Below, piece by piece: positions 7,657 through 15,694 of a stretch of 24,263 nt of DNA. Each line of letters starts with the position of its first letter. The stretch's first letter is position 1. Location: NCBI GenBank assembly GCA_029939635.1, contig JAOZSN010000013.1, positions 1-24,263 of the forward strand, given 5' to 3'. A model generated the notes under the pieces. It was not told the DNA's origin and did no database searches. It saw only the letters and a list, made by a program, of their open reading frames with translations. The translations under genes and the position numbers were made by a program. The DNA comes from Deltaproteobacteria bacterium. Lineage in GTDB: Bacteria > Desulfobacterota > Desulfobulbia > Desulfobulbales > SURF-16.

Positions 7657-8536
7657 GGCATACCTTTCAGAAAAAAGAGAGCTTGTTGAGGCTGCCATGG
7701 CGCAGCTTATGCTCCCAGCGCAAGGAGAGCTCAGTCCCCATATCGAGGCCATGCGTTATTCCCTTTTTGCTGGGGGCAAACGAATACGTCCCATCCTCTG
7801 CCTGGCAACCTGCGAAGCCTTAGGAGAAGATCCATCCCCTTTCATGCCAGTCATTTGCAGTCTGGAGTGTATCCATACCTACTCCCTTATCCACGATGAT
7901 CTGCCTGCCATGGATAATGATGATCTGCGCCGGGGCAAACCAACAAACCATGTTGTCTTTGGTGAGGCTGAGGCGATTCTAGCCGGTGACGGACTACTCA
8001 CCTTCGCTTTTGACCTACTCTCCTCAGCTGATTTACAGCCTGCCTTGACGGCTGAAAAACAGTTGCAAATTATTGCCATCCTATCCCGAGCATCAGGCTC
8101 CTTGGGGATGGTGGGTGGCCAGGCAATCGACATTGCCTCAGAGGGCAAAGAAATCCCCTTTGAAACCTTACGATATCTGCATAGCTGTAAGACCGGCGCC
8201 CTGATCACCGCTGCTGTCCAAATGGGAGCAGTGTTGGGCAACGCCTCATCCAGCCAATATAGGGCCTTGACCACCTATGGCCAAAATATTGGTCTCGCCT
8301 TCCAGATCGTTGATGACCTGCTTAATGTCGAGGGCACCACCGAGCAACTTGGCAAAAAGGCTGGCTCTGACGCAGAGTTGGACAAAGCTACCTACCCTTC
8401 TTTTTTTGGCCTTGAGGCAACACATAAAAAGGCCAAAGAGGCTGTGGCCCAAGCCGTGGATGCCCTTATTCCATTTAACACCTCAGCCGACCCCTTAAGG
8501 GAATTGGCCAACTATATCTATTACCGGAAACGCTAA
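7646..8536 (+). CDS. ispA: Farnesyl diphosphate synthase / polyprenyl synthetase
   Basis: Short-chain trans-prenyltransferase that condenses IPP with DMAPP and GPP to give FPP, the precursor of undecaprenyl phosphate, quinone side chains and other isoprenoids. The first Asp-rich motif is DDLPAMDNDD (84-93). The second is in FQIVDDLLNVEG (Asp223 and Asp224). GGKRIRP (43-49) and GGQAID are also present. A Tyr five residues and a Ser four residues before the first motif fit a short-chain product, though GGPP cannot be ruled out by eye. The 296-aa length is typical. The ATG lies inside the end of xseB (11-bp overlap), and dxs begins 2 bp after the stop, so the three genes are probably translated together. 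Confidence 0.94.
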   Translation: MNLKAYLSEKRELVEAAMAQLMLPAQGELSPHIEAMRYSLFAGGKRIRPILCLATCEALGEDPSPFMPVICSLECIHTYSLIHDDLPAMDNDDLRRGKPTNHVVFGEAEAILAGDGLLTFAFDLLSSADLQPALTAEKQLQIIAILSRASGSLGMVGGQAIDIASEGKEIPFETLRYLHSCKTGALITAAVQMGAVLGNASSSQYRALTTYGQNIGLAFQIVDDLLNVEGTTEQLGKKAGSDAELDKATYPSFFGLEATHKKAKEAVAQAVDALIPFNTSADPLRELANYIYYRKR

Positions 8537-8538
8537 GC

Positions 8539-10422
8539 ATGACACTTTCACCTCTGCTGGACAATATTGACTCTCCGGAAGACCTGCGTAAACTTGACTC
8601 CAAACATCTTCGTCAACTGGCCGAGGAGATCAGACAACGCATCATTGACACAGTTTCTGAGACTGGCGGCCATCTTGCCCCCTGCTTAGGTGTCGTGGAG
8701 CTCACCCTAGCCATTCATTACATCTTCAACACTCCGGATGACAAATTAGTGTGGGATGTGGGACACCAATGCTATGCCCATAAACTCATTACCGGCCGCC
8801 GTGATTCGTTTCACACCATCCGTCAATATAAGGGTATCAGTGGTTTTCCAAAACGGGATGAAAGTCCCTATGACGCCTTTGATACTGGCCATAGTTCCAC
8901 CTCCATCTCTGCCAGCCTAGGCATATCCCTGGCAAAATACCTGAAAGGAGATACAGATAAAACCATTGCTGTTATTGGTGATGGCTCCATGACAGGCGGC
9001 ATGGCCTTTGAGGCCTTGAACCAGGCAGGCCACCTAGGCAAAAATCTTATCGTCATCCTCAATGATAATGAAATGTCCATCTCCCCTAATGTTGGGGCCA
9101 TGTCCAGTTTTCTAAGCCGTAAGTTAACAGGCAAGACCATGTCTCGCTTTAAAAGTGACATGGAAAACTTCCTTAAAGGTTTCCATGGCCTCGGGGAAAA
9201 CATCCTCCAGGTCTTGAAAAAAAGTGAGGAAAGCCTCAAAAGTTTCTTTACCCCTGGCATGCTCTTTGAAGCCTTAAAATTTGAATATATTGGCCCTATT
9301 CCTGGCCATAATATTGAATCTTTACTGACCACTCTGACCAATGTTCGCGATTTTTCCAAGGGACCGGTATTGATTCATGTCTCCACCACCAAGGGTAAAG
9401 GCTATGAGCCCGCAGAAAAAAATCCTGGTTCCTACCATGGTGTGGGTCCATTTGACAAAGTAACGGGCAAATCACTGCCCTCTAAACCAAGCCCACCATC
9501 CTACACAGATGTGTTTGGCTCAACCTTAGTTACATTGGCCCATGATGATCCTCGTATCGCTGCCATCACGGCAGCCATGCCTGCGGGCACCGGCCTTACC
9601 AAGTTTGCTGACACCTTTCCAGATCGTTTCTTCGACGTGGGTATTGCCGAGCAGCACGCTGTCACCTTTGCCGCTGGCCTGGCCACGGAGGGCATCTTAC
9701 CGGTGGTGGCCATATACTCAACATTTTTCCAACGCGCCTTGGACCAGATCATCCATGACGTATGCCTGCCAAACCTGCCTGTAACCTTTGCGGTGGATCG
9801 CGGTGGTATAGTTGGTGATGATGGGCCTACCCATCACGGTGTCTTTGATTTATCGTTCTTCCGTTTCATTCCCAATATAGTGGTCATGGCTCCTAAAGAT
9901 GAAGAAGAACTTCAGCAGATGCTCTTTACCGCCATCTTCATGCCTGGCCCTGCAGTTGTCCGGTACTGTCGAGGCTGCGGGACTGGCATACAAATGAGTA
10001 GCAGCTTTAGTAAAATCCCTTATGGTAAAGGAGAATTATTACGTGAAGGTGCAGATATTTTGCTCCTGCCCGTGGGCAATAGGGTCTACCCAGCCATGGA
10101 AGCAGCAGAAGGGCTGGAAAAAGTGGGAATAAGTGCCGCTGTAATTAACCCACGCTTTGTCACTCCCCTGGATGGTGACCTGATCAGCAAATGGGCCACT
10201 AAAACAGGGAGGGTCATCACCATTGAGGACAATGTCAAGAAGGGTGGCTTTGGCTCTGGGGTGCTTGAACTTCTGGCTCGTCGCCAGCTTCATGCTGCTG
10301 TCACCGTCCTGGGCTTACCCGACAAATTCATGGAACACGGCCCTCAAGAAACCCTCTGGCACCAAGGCCACATTGACTCTCCAGCCATTATCAACACAGC
10401 CTTAGCAATGATGGGAAAATAG
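8539..10422 (+). CDS. dxs: 1-deoxy-D-xylulose-5-phosphate synthase
   Basis: Thiamine-diphosphate enzyme that condenses pyruvate and glyceraldehyde 3-phosphate to DXP, the first step of the MEP isoprenoid pathway and a source for thiamine and pyridoxal synthesis. Visible features are GHQCYAHKLITGR near 75-87, the ThDP-binding GDGSMTGG (147-154) with Asn175 in NDNEMSIS, and catalytic Glu371 in GIAEQHAVTFAAGLA. The transketolase C-terminal domain spans about 500-620. The 627-aa length matches the family. It follows ispA by 2 bp. This places the MEP-pathway entry enzyme and the prenyl-chain enzyme under one promoter. Downstream are a REP-like palindrome and a terminator. Confidence 0.97.
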   Translation: MTLSPLLDNIDSPEDLRKLDSKHLRQLAEEIRQRIIDTVSETGGHLAPCLGVVELTLAIHYIFNTPDDKLVWDVGHQCYAHKLITGRRDSFHTIRQYKGISGFPKRDESPYDAFDTGHSSTSISASLGISLAKYLKGDTDKTIAVIGDGSMTGGMAFEALNQAGHLGKNLIVILNDNEMSISPNVGAMSSFLSRKLTGKTMSRFKSDMENFLKGFHGLGENILQVLKKSEESLKSFFTPGMLFEALKFEYIGPIPGHNIESLLTTLTNVRDFSKGPVLIHVSTTKGKGYEPAEKNPGSYHGVGPFDKVTGKSLPSKPSPPSYTDVFGSTLVTLAHDDPRIAAITAAMPAGTGLTKFADTFPDRFFDVGIAEQHAVTFAAGLATEGILPVVAIYSTFFQRALDQIIHDVCLPNLPVTFAVDRGGIVGDDGPTHHGVFDLSFFRFIPNIVVMAPKDEEELQQMLFTAIFMPGPAVVRYCRGCGTGIQMSSSFSKIPYGKGELLREGADILLLPVGNRVYPAMEAAEGLEKVGISAAVINPRFVTPLDGDLISKWATKTGRVITIEDNVKKGGFGSGVLELLARRQLHAAVTVLGLPDKFMEHGPQETLWHQGHIDSPAIINTALAMMGK

Positions 10423-10465
10423 TACTCTGATACCTAAACTTTCGTTAGAGCCAGCCAAGGCTGCA

Positions 10466-10530
10466 GGAGCGAGCTTGCTCACGAAATGTTTACGTTGCTA
10501 GCAGCACCTTTTCGCGAGCAAGCTCGCTCC
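10466..10530. repeat. REP-like palindromic element
   Basis: Two arms of 21 bp (10466-10486 and 10510-10530) are inverted copies with one mismatch, separated by 23 bp. Each arm is itself a small hairpin: GCGAGC-TT-GCTCAC on the left and GCGAGC-AA-GCTCGC on the right. The arm core GGAGCGAGCTTGCTCGCGAA is very similar to REP elements I recall from Pseudomonas genomes. The pair of inverted units looks like a BIME. It lies between dxs and the terminator. No RAYT transposase is in the window. Confidence 0.75.
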
Positions 10531-10550
10531 TACATATTTATGCGTAGAAT

Positions 10551-10592
10551 AAAAAAAGGCCGCCTCCCCATCAAAGGGAAAGAGGCCTTTTT
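10551..10592. terminator. Bidirectional rho-independent terminator between dxs and skp
   Basis: The arm AAAAAGGC followed by CGCCTC (10553-10566) pairs with GAGGCCTTTTT (10582-10592), with a small bulge and an inner CCC/GGG pairing. A-run and T-run flank the stem, so it can act on both strands. It lies between the convergent dxs (+) and skp (-) transcripts. Confidence 0.8.
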
Positions 10593-10637
10593 GCTTGGTA
10601 TCAAGCAAAACACCTTCAGCCTAGTAAGCTGACAGGC

Positions 10638-11180
10638 TTACATCTTCTCATTCAACTTATTGACAAGATCCTTGGAAACATCCAGGGACGGGTCACCAAA
10701 GACAATCAAACCACTACGCGATGCAACATCGGCATCAATGATCATACTGAAACCATTTGTCGTACCATACTCTTTCAAGACGGGATCTAGTTGTGCCAGA
10801 ATAGGATTGAGCATACGCTTACGCATCTCAACGATCTCATACTTGGCATCATCCTCTTTCATCTTAAGGTCACGCTCCATCTTTTTGAACTCACGCTGCT
10901 TTTCTGCTAACTTGTCAGCTGACCAGACAGATTGTTTTTTTTGGATCTCTACTGATAACTGTTCAGCAGCCTTAGCATCTACCATAAACTCTGCCCGAAC
11001 GCTCTCTTCCTTGTCTCTCAGCTTTTCCCCGGCTGCTATGCCGGCCTTACTGCCAAACAACACCTTTTGAATTGAAACAAACCCTACCTTATACTCTGCC
11101 GAAAAAACCACACCAGGAAGCAAGCTTAGACAAAAGCAGGAAACCACAGCAAGAAGACAACTCTTTTTCACCATATTCAT
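10638..11180 (-). CDS. skp: Skp/OmpH-family periplasmic chaperone
   Basis: Periplasmic holdase that binds unfolded outer-membrane proteins on their way to the BAM complex. The N-terminus is a Sec signal peptide: MVKK basic start, hydrophobic core, likely cleavage after VFSA (residue 28). The mature protein opens with YKVGFVSIQKVL, the usual start of Skp. A long charged coiled coil (about 50-130) follows, then a core-strand block GFSMIIDADVASRSGLIVF. The 180-aa length fits. The ATG at 11180 is supported by GGAG nine bases upstream. It lies 99 bp downstream of pal with a terminator between them, so it may be reached only by readthrough or by its own promoter. bamA and lpxD, common neighbours of skp, are absent. 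Confidence 0.88.
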   Translation of the reverse strand: MNMVKKSCLLAVVSCFCLSLLPGVVFSAEYKVGFVSIQKVLFGSKAGIAAGEKLRDKEESVRAEFMVDAKAAEQLSVEIQKKQSVWSADKLAEKQREFKKMERDLKMKEDDAKYEIVEMRKRMLNPILAQLDPVLKEYGTTNGFSMIIDADVASRSGLIVFGDPSLDVSKDLVNKLNEKM

Positions 11181-11223
11181 TCGGATCTACTCCATTTCAG
11201 ATAATGTTGAAGAAAAAAAACAC

Positions 11224-11250
11224 AAAAAAAAACCAGGAGAGATCCCCCGG
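11224..11250 (-). terminator. Predicted rho-independent terminator after pal
   Basis: Read on the minus strand, CCGGGGGA pairs with TCTCCTGG (8 bp including two G-T pairs) with a 2-nt loop. A run of nine T follows directly. It sits about 30 bp after the pal stop and before skp, so it could set a lower level for skp. Confidence 0.55.
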
Positions 11251-11279
11251 CTTTTCAAAAAACATACACTGTCGGTCAA

Positions 11280-11909
11280 CTAATTAATGACAAAATCATC
11301 GCGCCGATTTTGTGACCAAGAATACTCATCATGTCCGTAGAGAAGGGGCTTTTCCTCTCCATAACTCACGGTGTGAAGACGACTGGCATCCACACCGAGA
11401 TTCTTCAGATACTTTTTAGCACTTAAAGCCCGACGCTCTCCAAGGGCAACATTGTACTCATTGGTACCACGCTCGTCACAATTACCTTCGATAACAAGAC
11501 TCAGGTTAGCATTGGCCTGCAAAAATGCAGCGTTTCCTTCCAGGCGAGTCTTCTGATCATCACGTATTCCGAACTGATCAAAGTCGAAATAAACGGGCAG
11601 AAGCCCCTCATGAGTACGACCCTCAACAATGGCATAATTACCACCAGGAGCAGTACCACCAGCGCCAGAAGGCGTATTGATAGACTCATAAGAACCCGCA
11701 GTATTACCGGTATCTGCAGAAGAACCTGTGGAACCACCAGAGGAAGCAGAACCACCAGCACCACCACCAGCGCCAGCACCACCTGTTTCCGTTGCACCTC
11801 CAGGACCATCCTCACTTTGTACAGGCTGCTTGCTGCAACCTGCAGAAAAAAGGGACATGGAAGCCACCAGACCAGCAACACAAAAAACTTTTACCAACTT
11901 GCCGTTCAT
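11280..11909 (-). CDS. pal: Peptidoglycan-associated lipoprotein Pal
   Basis: Outer-membrane lipoprotein of the Tol-Pal system that anchors the outer membrane to peptidoglycan. A lipoprotein signal ends in FSAGC, giving lipidated Cys25. Residues 36-92 are a Gly/Ser/Thr/Ala-rich, low-complexity linker, unusually long for Pal. The OmpA-like peptidoglycan-binding domain spans about 104-209: VYFDFDQF, VIEGNCDERGTNEYN (139-153), LGERRALSAKKYL, and the end NRRDDFVIN. The start is supported by AGGAG eight bases before the ATG. tolQRAB and ybgF are not in the window. The Gly-rich linker produces long open frames on the opposite strand, which I treat as artefacts. A possible hairpin with GCAGA/TCTGC arms lies in the leader at 11931-11953. 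Confidence 0.93.
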   Translation of the reverse strand: MNGKLVKVFCVAGLVASMSLFSAGCSKQPVQSEDGPGGATETGGAGAGGGAGGSASSGGSTGSSADTGNTAGSYESINTPSGAGGTAPGGNYAIVEGRTHEGLLPVYFDFDQFGIRDDQKTRLEGNAAFLQANANLSLVIEGNCDERGTNEYNVALGERRALSAKKYLKNLGVDASRLHTVSYGEEKPLLYGHDEYSWSQNRRDDFVIN

Positions 11910-11994
11910 TAATTTGTCTCCTCAACAATCGCAGAATTTTCAAAAAAATCTGCTACATATTTCAAATAAGTGATTAGCACCTTACTAGCTCTAA

Positions 11995-12022
11995 TTTATA
12001 GCTAAAAAACAGCAGCATGCAA
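11995..12022 (-). promoter_or_regulatory. Weak candidate promoter for pal
   Basis: On the minus strand TTGCAT (12017-12022) and TATAAA (11995-12000) are 16 bp apart. The -10 is good (5/6) but the -35 matches only 3/6. It would give a leader of about 80 nt. Confidence 0.3.
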
Positions 12023-12320
12023 GACGTAACCAAACTTGGGGCCAGAGGGAAATTCATAACCTCAAAAAAGAGTTAGTTTGCATAATAACCTATTAATTGC
12101 AAAAAAGAAATCCTCAAAAAGGAAAATATCCCTACAGTGGATTTTTTTTAGGTCTTATAAATAAAATTCGTGTCAATCGTTGCAAGAAACATACAAAAGC
12201 GCTTGAAACAACTTGTTTACAGCACCTGCTTAGGCACTTATCCAGTGACTTTATTAAAATTTTCAGCGGCTCTGAGTTTTGAGTTCTGATCCAGCAAATA
12301 TTGTCACATATTGAACCACG

Positions 12321-12350
12321 TTTACACATCGTGTATAGTCTGCATATAAT
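12321..12350 (+). promoter_or_regulatory. Predicted sigma70-type promoter for the glucan phosphorylase gene
   Basis: The -35 TTTACA (12321-12326) matches 5/6 and the -10 TATAAT (12345-12350) matches 6/6, with an 18-bp spacer. The start site would be near 12357, giving a leader of about 90 nt before the ATG at 12448. Confidence 0.65.
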
Positions 12351-12447
12351 TATATTTTATGCTTCTGCTTTTAGCTCAAAGCGCTGCATAAATAGACAGT
12401 TACACCTTAATAATAATTTCACTTCTATATAATGGAAAAATATACTC

Positions 12448-14652
12448 ATGAGTAAACATGCCATCACAGATCAGGAAAGTGCGGTTGCCGCTATGGTTGC
12501 CAAAAATAAATGGGGTACCTTTTTCGGGGTTTCACAAAAAACTCTAGATAATGTCTGGAACGCCCTAAGCAATAAAGATGGCAACTCCATTGCCTATGTC
12601 ACTATGGAGATCGGTGCTGATCTGGACGTCTTCAATCCAGTGAAAAAACATCTAGAAGAGTTACAAATTACCGGCAGCACCAACCATGTTTTTAACCATT
12701 TCACTAAACGTTTTCTGCATGGCCCTGAGAAAATCCCTAATTATGGCGGAGGGCTTGGGATTCTCGCCGGTGACACCTTAAAAAGTCTTGCAGAGATGAA
12801 GATGCCAGTGGTGGCTGTTTCCTTACTCTACCGCAAGGGCTATTTCTCACAACTGGTAGATGCCACCATTGGCCAAATCTCCACCGCCACCGACTGGTCA
12901 CCAGAAAATACTCCCACCCTGTACCATCTACGCGATCCGCACAACCCAGAGATCCCTCTCCAAATAGAAATCCCATTTTTCGACCGCTATGGTGCGGTCT
13001 CATTGGCCTACGCCCAGCTCTGGCTCAAACTGGAGATAAGTCATAATCTTGATTATTTCGTACCGGAAATCTTGCTAGACTACTCCATTCCTTCGTCGCC
13101 AGACTGGGTTCAAAATGCAGCCACCCATCTATATGAGAGCCGTAGCAACGATGCTAAAATCATCCAACGCCGCCTCCTAGGTGCTGGCGTCATTCCAGCC
13201 ATTCATGCCTTGGGGTTCACCTCAAAAGTCATCCATCTTAACGAGCAGCATGGTGTGGTGGCAATACTGCACATGATTGCCGAGGCCTTGAAAGAGAAAT
13301 TTGGCGATAATTATCAGCATACAGCTTCAGACGAAGACATTATACAGATTGCCGACCAGGTGGCCCAGCAAGTCGTCTATACCATCCATACACCAGTAAA
13401 GGCCGGCCATGATCGCTTTGAAAAAACGCTGTTTAGTGAATTCAGCCATACCTTCTGTCAGCGTGTCTTGCATCTCTTAGCTCAGGATGAGGAAGCACAA
13501 CATATGTATAATTTCACCTCCTTTGCCATGCGGGTTAACCGGGCTACAAACAGCGTCAGTCGCCTGCACAAAGAAGTTACCCAATTACAATTCCCCCAAT
13601 TCGCCTCAAAGATCTCAGCCATCACCAATGGGGTACATCACCTCACCTGGATATCTGACAACCGTGCTAAGCTTTACGACCGTTTCTCAGAGTTCAATAA
13701 TTGGCAAGATGACCCCTTAGTTTTCAGTAAAGCAGGAAATCTGGTCGACCAAAAAAAGTTTCGAGCTTATTTTTCTGAAGCCTGGCAGCAGGACACCAAT
13801 ATCCTTATTAATTATATCAACACCATGCTTGACCGCCACCGCACCAAGATGCATGAAACCTGGATTGACCCACCCAACTTCCTCTCCTTGTGCAATGAAA
13901 AAGATCGAACCCTCCAAAAAGATGTTTTTAATATTGGTTTTGCCCGCCGATTTTCAACTTACAAAAGGGCTAATCTCATTTTTGATGATCTTGACAAATT
14001 AAGCACCATTATCACCGAGGCAAACCAACCAATAAACTTCATTTTTGCAGGCAAGGCCCACCCCGCTGACGAACCAGGCAAAGAGGTCATTCGTAATATC
14101 CTCAGTATCCAGGAAGAATTGTACACAAAAACGAGAGGTCTAGCCAAGCTGGTATTCATTCCTGGCTATGACATGACCATTGCCAAAATGATGACCTCAG
14201 GTGTCCACGCCTGGCTTAACAGCCCGAAGAGACCATTGGAGGCCAGCGGTACCAGCGGCATGAAATCAGCCATGAACGGTGTCCCCAACATCTCCACTCT
14301 GGATGGCTGGTGGGCTGAAGGCTACCATGATGGTCTCACTGGCTGGAAATTTGGGATTGAAACAGATATTGAAAATGCCTGTCTCAGCGAATCAAAATCC
14401 CAACTCTTTTACAAGGAGGATGCCGATGCCTTTTACAAGCTTCTGCCTTCAATCCTCCATATGTTTTATGACCCTGAGGCACATGAGCAGTATATTGACC
14501 GCTGTATAAATAATATTTCCCTCAACATCCCAATCTTCAACACCCACCGCATGGGAGCTGAATATGCCCAACGTTATCAAGTAAACTTACCCAAGGCAAC
14601 AGAGAAGCATCAGAAGAAACTGCGTGCTGCCTACGGAAGTGATGAATTTTAA
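12448..14652 (+). CDS. glgP: Alpha-glucan (glycogen/maltodextrin) phosphorylase
   Basis: GT35 phosphorylase that releases glucose 1-phosphate from alpha-1,4-glucans using pyridoxal phosphate. The 734-aa protein looks like the bacterial/archaeal 'alpha-glucan phosphorylase' branch rather than the E. coli GlgP/MalP branch. Features include PNYGGGLGILAGDTLKSL near 97, RKGYFSQ, ITNGVHHLTW, GFARRFSTYKRA, and the PLP site GTSGMKSAMNG with the Schiff-base lysine at 606, followed by the DGWWAEGY block. No glgA, glgC or debranching enzyme is adjacent, so it is probably monocistronic with its own promoter. The ribosome-binding site is weak. The exact substrate (glycogen or maltodextrin) cannot be told from sequence. 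Confidence 0.92.
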   Translation: MSKHAITDQESAVAAMVAKNKWGTFFGVSQKTLDNVWNALSNKDGNSIAYVTMEIGADLDVFNPVKKHLEELQITGSTNHVFNHFTKRFLHGPEKIPNYGGGLGILAGDTLKSLAEMKMPVVAVSLLYRKGYFSQLVDATIGQISTATDWSPENTPTLYHLRDPHNPEIPLQIEIPFFDRYGAVSLAYAQLWLKLEISHNLDYFVPEILLDYSIPSSPDWVQNAATHLYESRSNDAKIIQRRLLGAGVIPAIHALGFTSKVIHLNEQHGVVAILHMIAEALKEKFGDNYQHTASDEDIIQIADQVAQQVVYTIHTPVKAGHDRFEKTLFSEFSHTFCQRVLHLLAQDEEAQHMYNFTSFAMRVNRATNSVSRLHKEVTQLQFPQFASKISAITNGVHHLTWISDNRAKLYDRFSEFNNWQDDPLVFSKAGNLVDQKKFRAYFSEAWQQDTNILINYINTMLDRHRTKMHETWIDPPNFLSLCNEKDRTLQKDVFNIGFARRFSTYKRANLIFDDLDKLSTIITEANQPINFIFAGKAHPADEPGKEVIRNILSIQEELYTKTRGLAKLVFIPGYDMTIAKMMTSGVHAWLNSPKRPLEASGTSGMKSAMNGVPNISTLDGWWAEGYHDGLTGWKFGIETDIENACLSESKSQLFYKEDADAFYKLLPSILHMFYDPEAHEQYIDRCINNISLNIPIFNTHRMGAEYAQRYQVNLPKATEKHQKKLRAAYGSDEF

Positions 14653-14740
14653 GTAAGAGCTCAAACTGACTACTTGGGTTGCTACGGGAGAATTATTACA
14701 AATAGTTACGTAGTACTTTGGAGAAAAAAATAAAAATAAT

Positions 14741-14767
14741 TTAAGCTGCTCTATTTGCGACCGACAA
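14741..14767 (+). promoter_or_regulatory. Sigma28 (FliA)-like promoter upstream of the 14815 gene
   Basis: TTAAGCTG (14741-14748) and ACCGACAA (14760-14767) are separated by exactly 11 bp. The FliA consensus is TAAAGTTT-N11-GCCGATAA, so matches are 5/8 and 6/8 with the correct spacing. The implied start site is about 40 bp before the ATG at 14815. This is a motif match by eye only. Confidence 0.45.
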
Positions 14768-14814
14768 GAGATATAACCTAGCACATTATTAAATCTTACT
14801 CGCAGGTGAATCCC

Positions 14815-15690
14815 ATGTCGGTCTCAGCCATCCAGCCCCAAGGACAATATCAGCCCTGCCCCTCGTGTCAGCCGAGATCAAACCAAAGCTTTGACCAGCT
14901 TCACGCCCAGGAAAGAGATGCCCTCATTTCCATTACCACTGATGAGGGAGATATCGTCACCCTGTCCAGCAATTCGCTCTTTTCAGAGTCAATTTCAGCC
15001 CAGAGCTGGGACACGCCCCTTTCCAGGGGCATGAATTTCACCGCTGAAATCTTAGAAAGCGAGAGTTTTTCCTTTTCTGTCAAAGGGGATCTTAACGATG
15101 AGGAACTGGCCGATCTAGCTGGGGTTTATGATAAACTAGCCACGATTGCCGAAGATTTTTATAGTGGTGACATGGCAAAAGCCATGGATGGCGCCATGAG
15201 TATTGGCGACATGGGCAGCTTAGCCAATCTTTCCGCCTCTTTCAATTACAGCGAGACGACAGCCACCAGACTGACCAGCCACCACGTTATCCCTGCCTCG
15301 GAGGAAGGTCTGGCCCATGGTTTCAAGGATTTACCCCCCCTCGCCGATCGCGAGACAAGCAATAAAAAGGTTGTAGATCATAATGAGCTGCTCAAAGCTC
15401 AGTGGCAACAGGTGAAGAACTTCCTCGACAACCGCGAAATCCAGAACGAAGAGGCTAACGCTGTTGAGGCAGAAGAAAAAGCCTCTGAGATGACAGCAGC
15501 CCAAAAAATGATGGACACTCTGCAAGAAACAATGAGTGAACACCCACGCCTCAGCCCCTTTGCCGTGCCCTTGGCCCACCGCGCCATGGAAGAGGGCGGC
15601 GACAATTTACGCCCCGCCGATCGCATGCTGCAACGCGAATCAATGAAGATAGACTTTCTTGCTGAACTGGAAAACTGGCTGGCAGCGTAA
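14815..15690 (+). CDS. Uncharacterised 291-aa acidic protein
   Basis: I do not recognise this gene with certainty. There is no signal peptide or membrane segment. The N-terminus has CPSC (15-18). Residues about 35-90 are predicted beta-rich (DALISITTDEGDIVTLSS, FSFSVKGD). Residues 91-150 include an acidic helical block, GDLNDEELADLAGVYDKLATI followed by AEDFYSGDMAKAMDGAMSI, and then LANLSASFNYSETTA. The C-terminal half is charged and helical. The middle block resembles uncharacterised proteobacterial proteins I remember, but I cannot name the family safely. An in-frame GTG at 14806 would add three residues; I prefer the ATG because AGG lies eight bases before it. A FliA-like promoter precedes it, hinting at a motility link. 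It converges on ppsR, with only 4 bp between the stop codons. Confidence 0.75.
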   Translation: MSVSAIQPQGQYQPCPSCQPRSNQSFDQLHAQERDALISITTDEGDIVTLSSNSLFSESISAQSWDTPLSRGMNFTAEILESESFSFSVKGDLNDEELADLAGVYDKLATIAEDFYSGDMAKAMDGAMSIGDMGSLANLSASFNYSETTATRLTSHHVIPASEEGLAHGFKDLPPLADRETSNKKVVDHNELLKAQWQQVKNFLDNREIQNEEANAVEAEEKASEMTAAQKMMDTLQETMSEHPRLSPFAVPLAHRAMEEGGDNLRPADRMLQRESMKIDFLAELENWLAA

Positions 15691-15694
15691 CTGT

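Larger units (their letters stand above)
11910..12447. other. Divergent intergenic region between pal and the glucan phosphorylase
   Basis: A 538-bp AT-rich stretch, by far the longest gene-free interval here. It holds the pal ribosome-binding site and leader, a weak pal promoter candidate, and a good promoter for the phosphorylase gene. An imperfect AT-rich hairpin ending in a T-run lies near 12123-12150. Short frames at 12097-12282 (+) and 12132-12329 (-) overlap each other, lack ribosome-binding sites and resemble nothing I know. I see no tRNA and no recognisable riboswitch. Confidence 0.6.

Noticed and set aside
11501..11977. Long frames on both strands and in other frames over the 5' half of pal
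   Set aside because: They arise from the repetitive Gly/Ser/Thr codons of the Pal linker; the translations are low-complexity and have no start signals.
12097..12329. Two overlapping short frames on opposite strands (61 and 65 aa) in the pal-glgP spacer
   Set aside because: They have no ribosome-binding site, overlap each other, and their compositions look like translated AT-rich spacer.
14806..14814. GTG start adding three residues to the unknown protein
   Set aside because: The ATG at 14815 has AGG at proper spacing; the GTG overlaps that same motif and has no site of its own.
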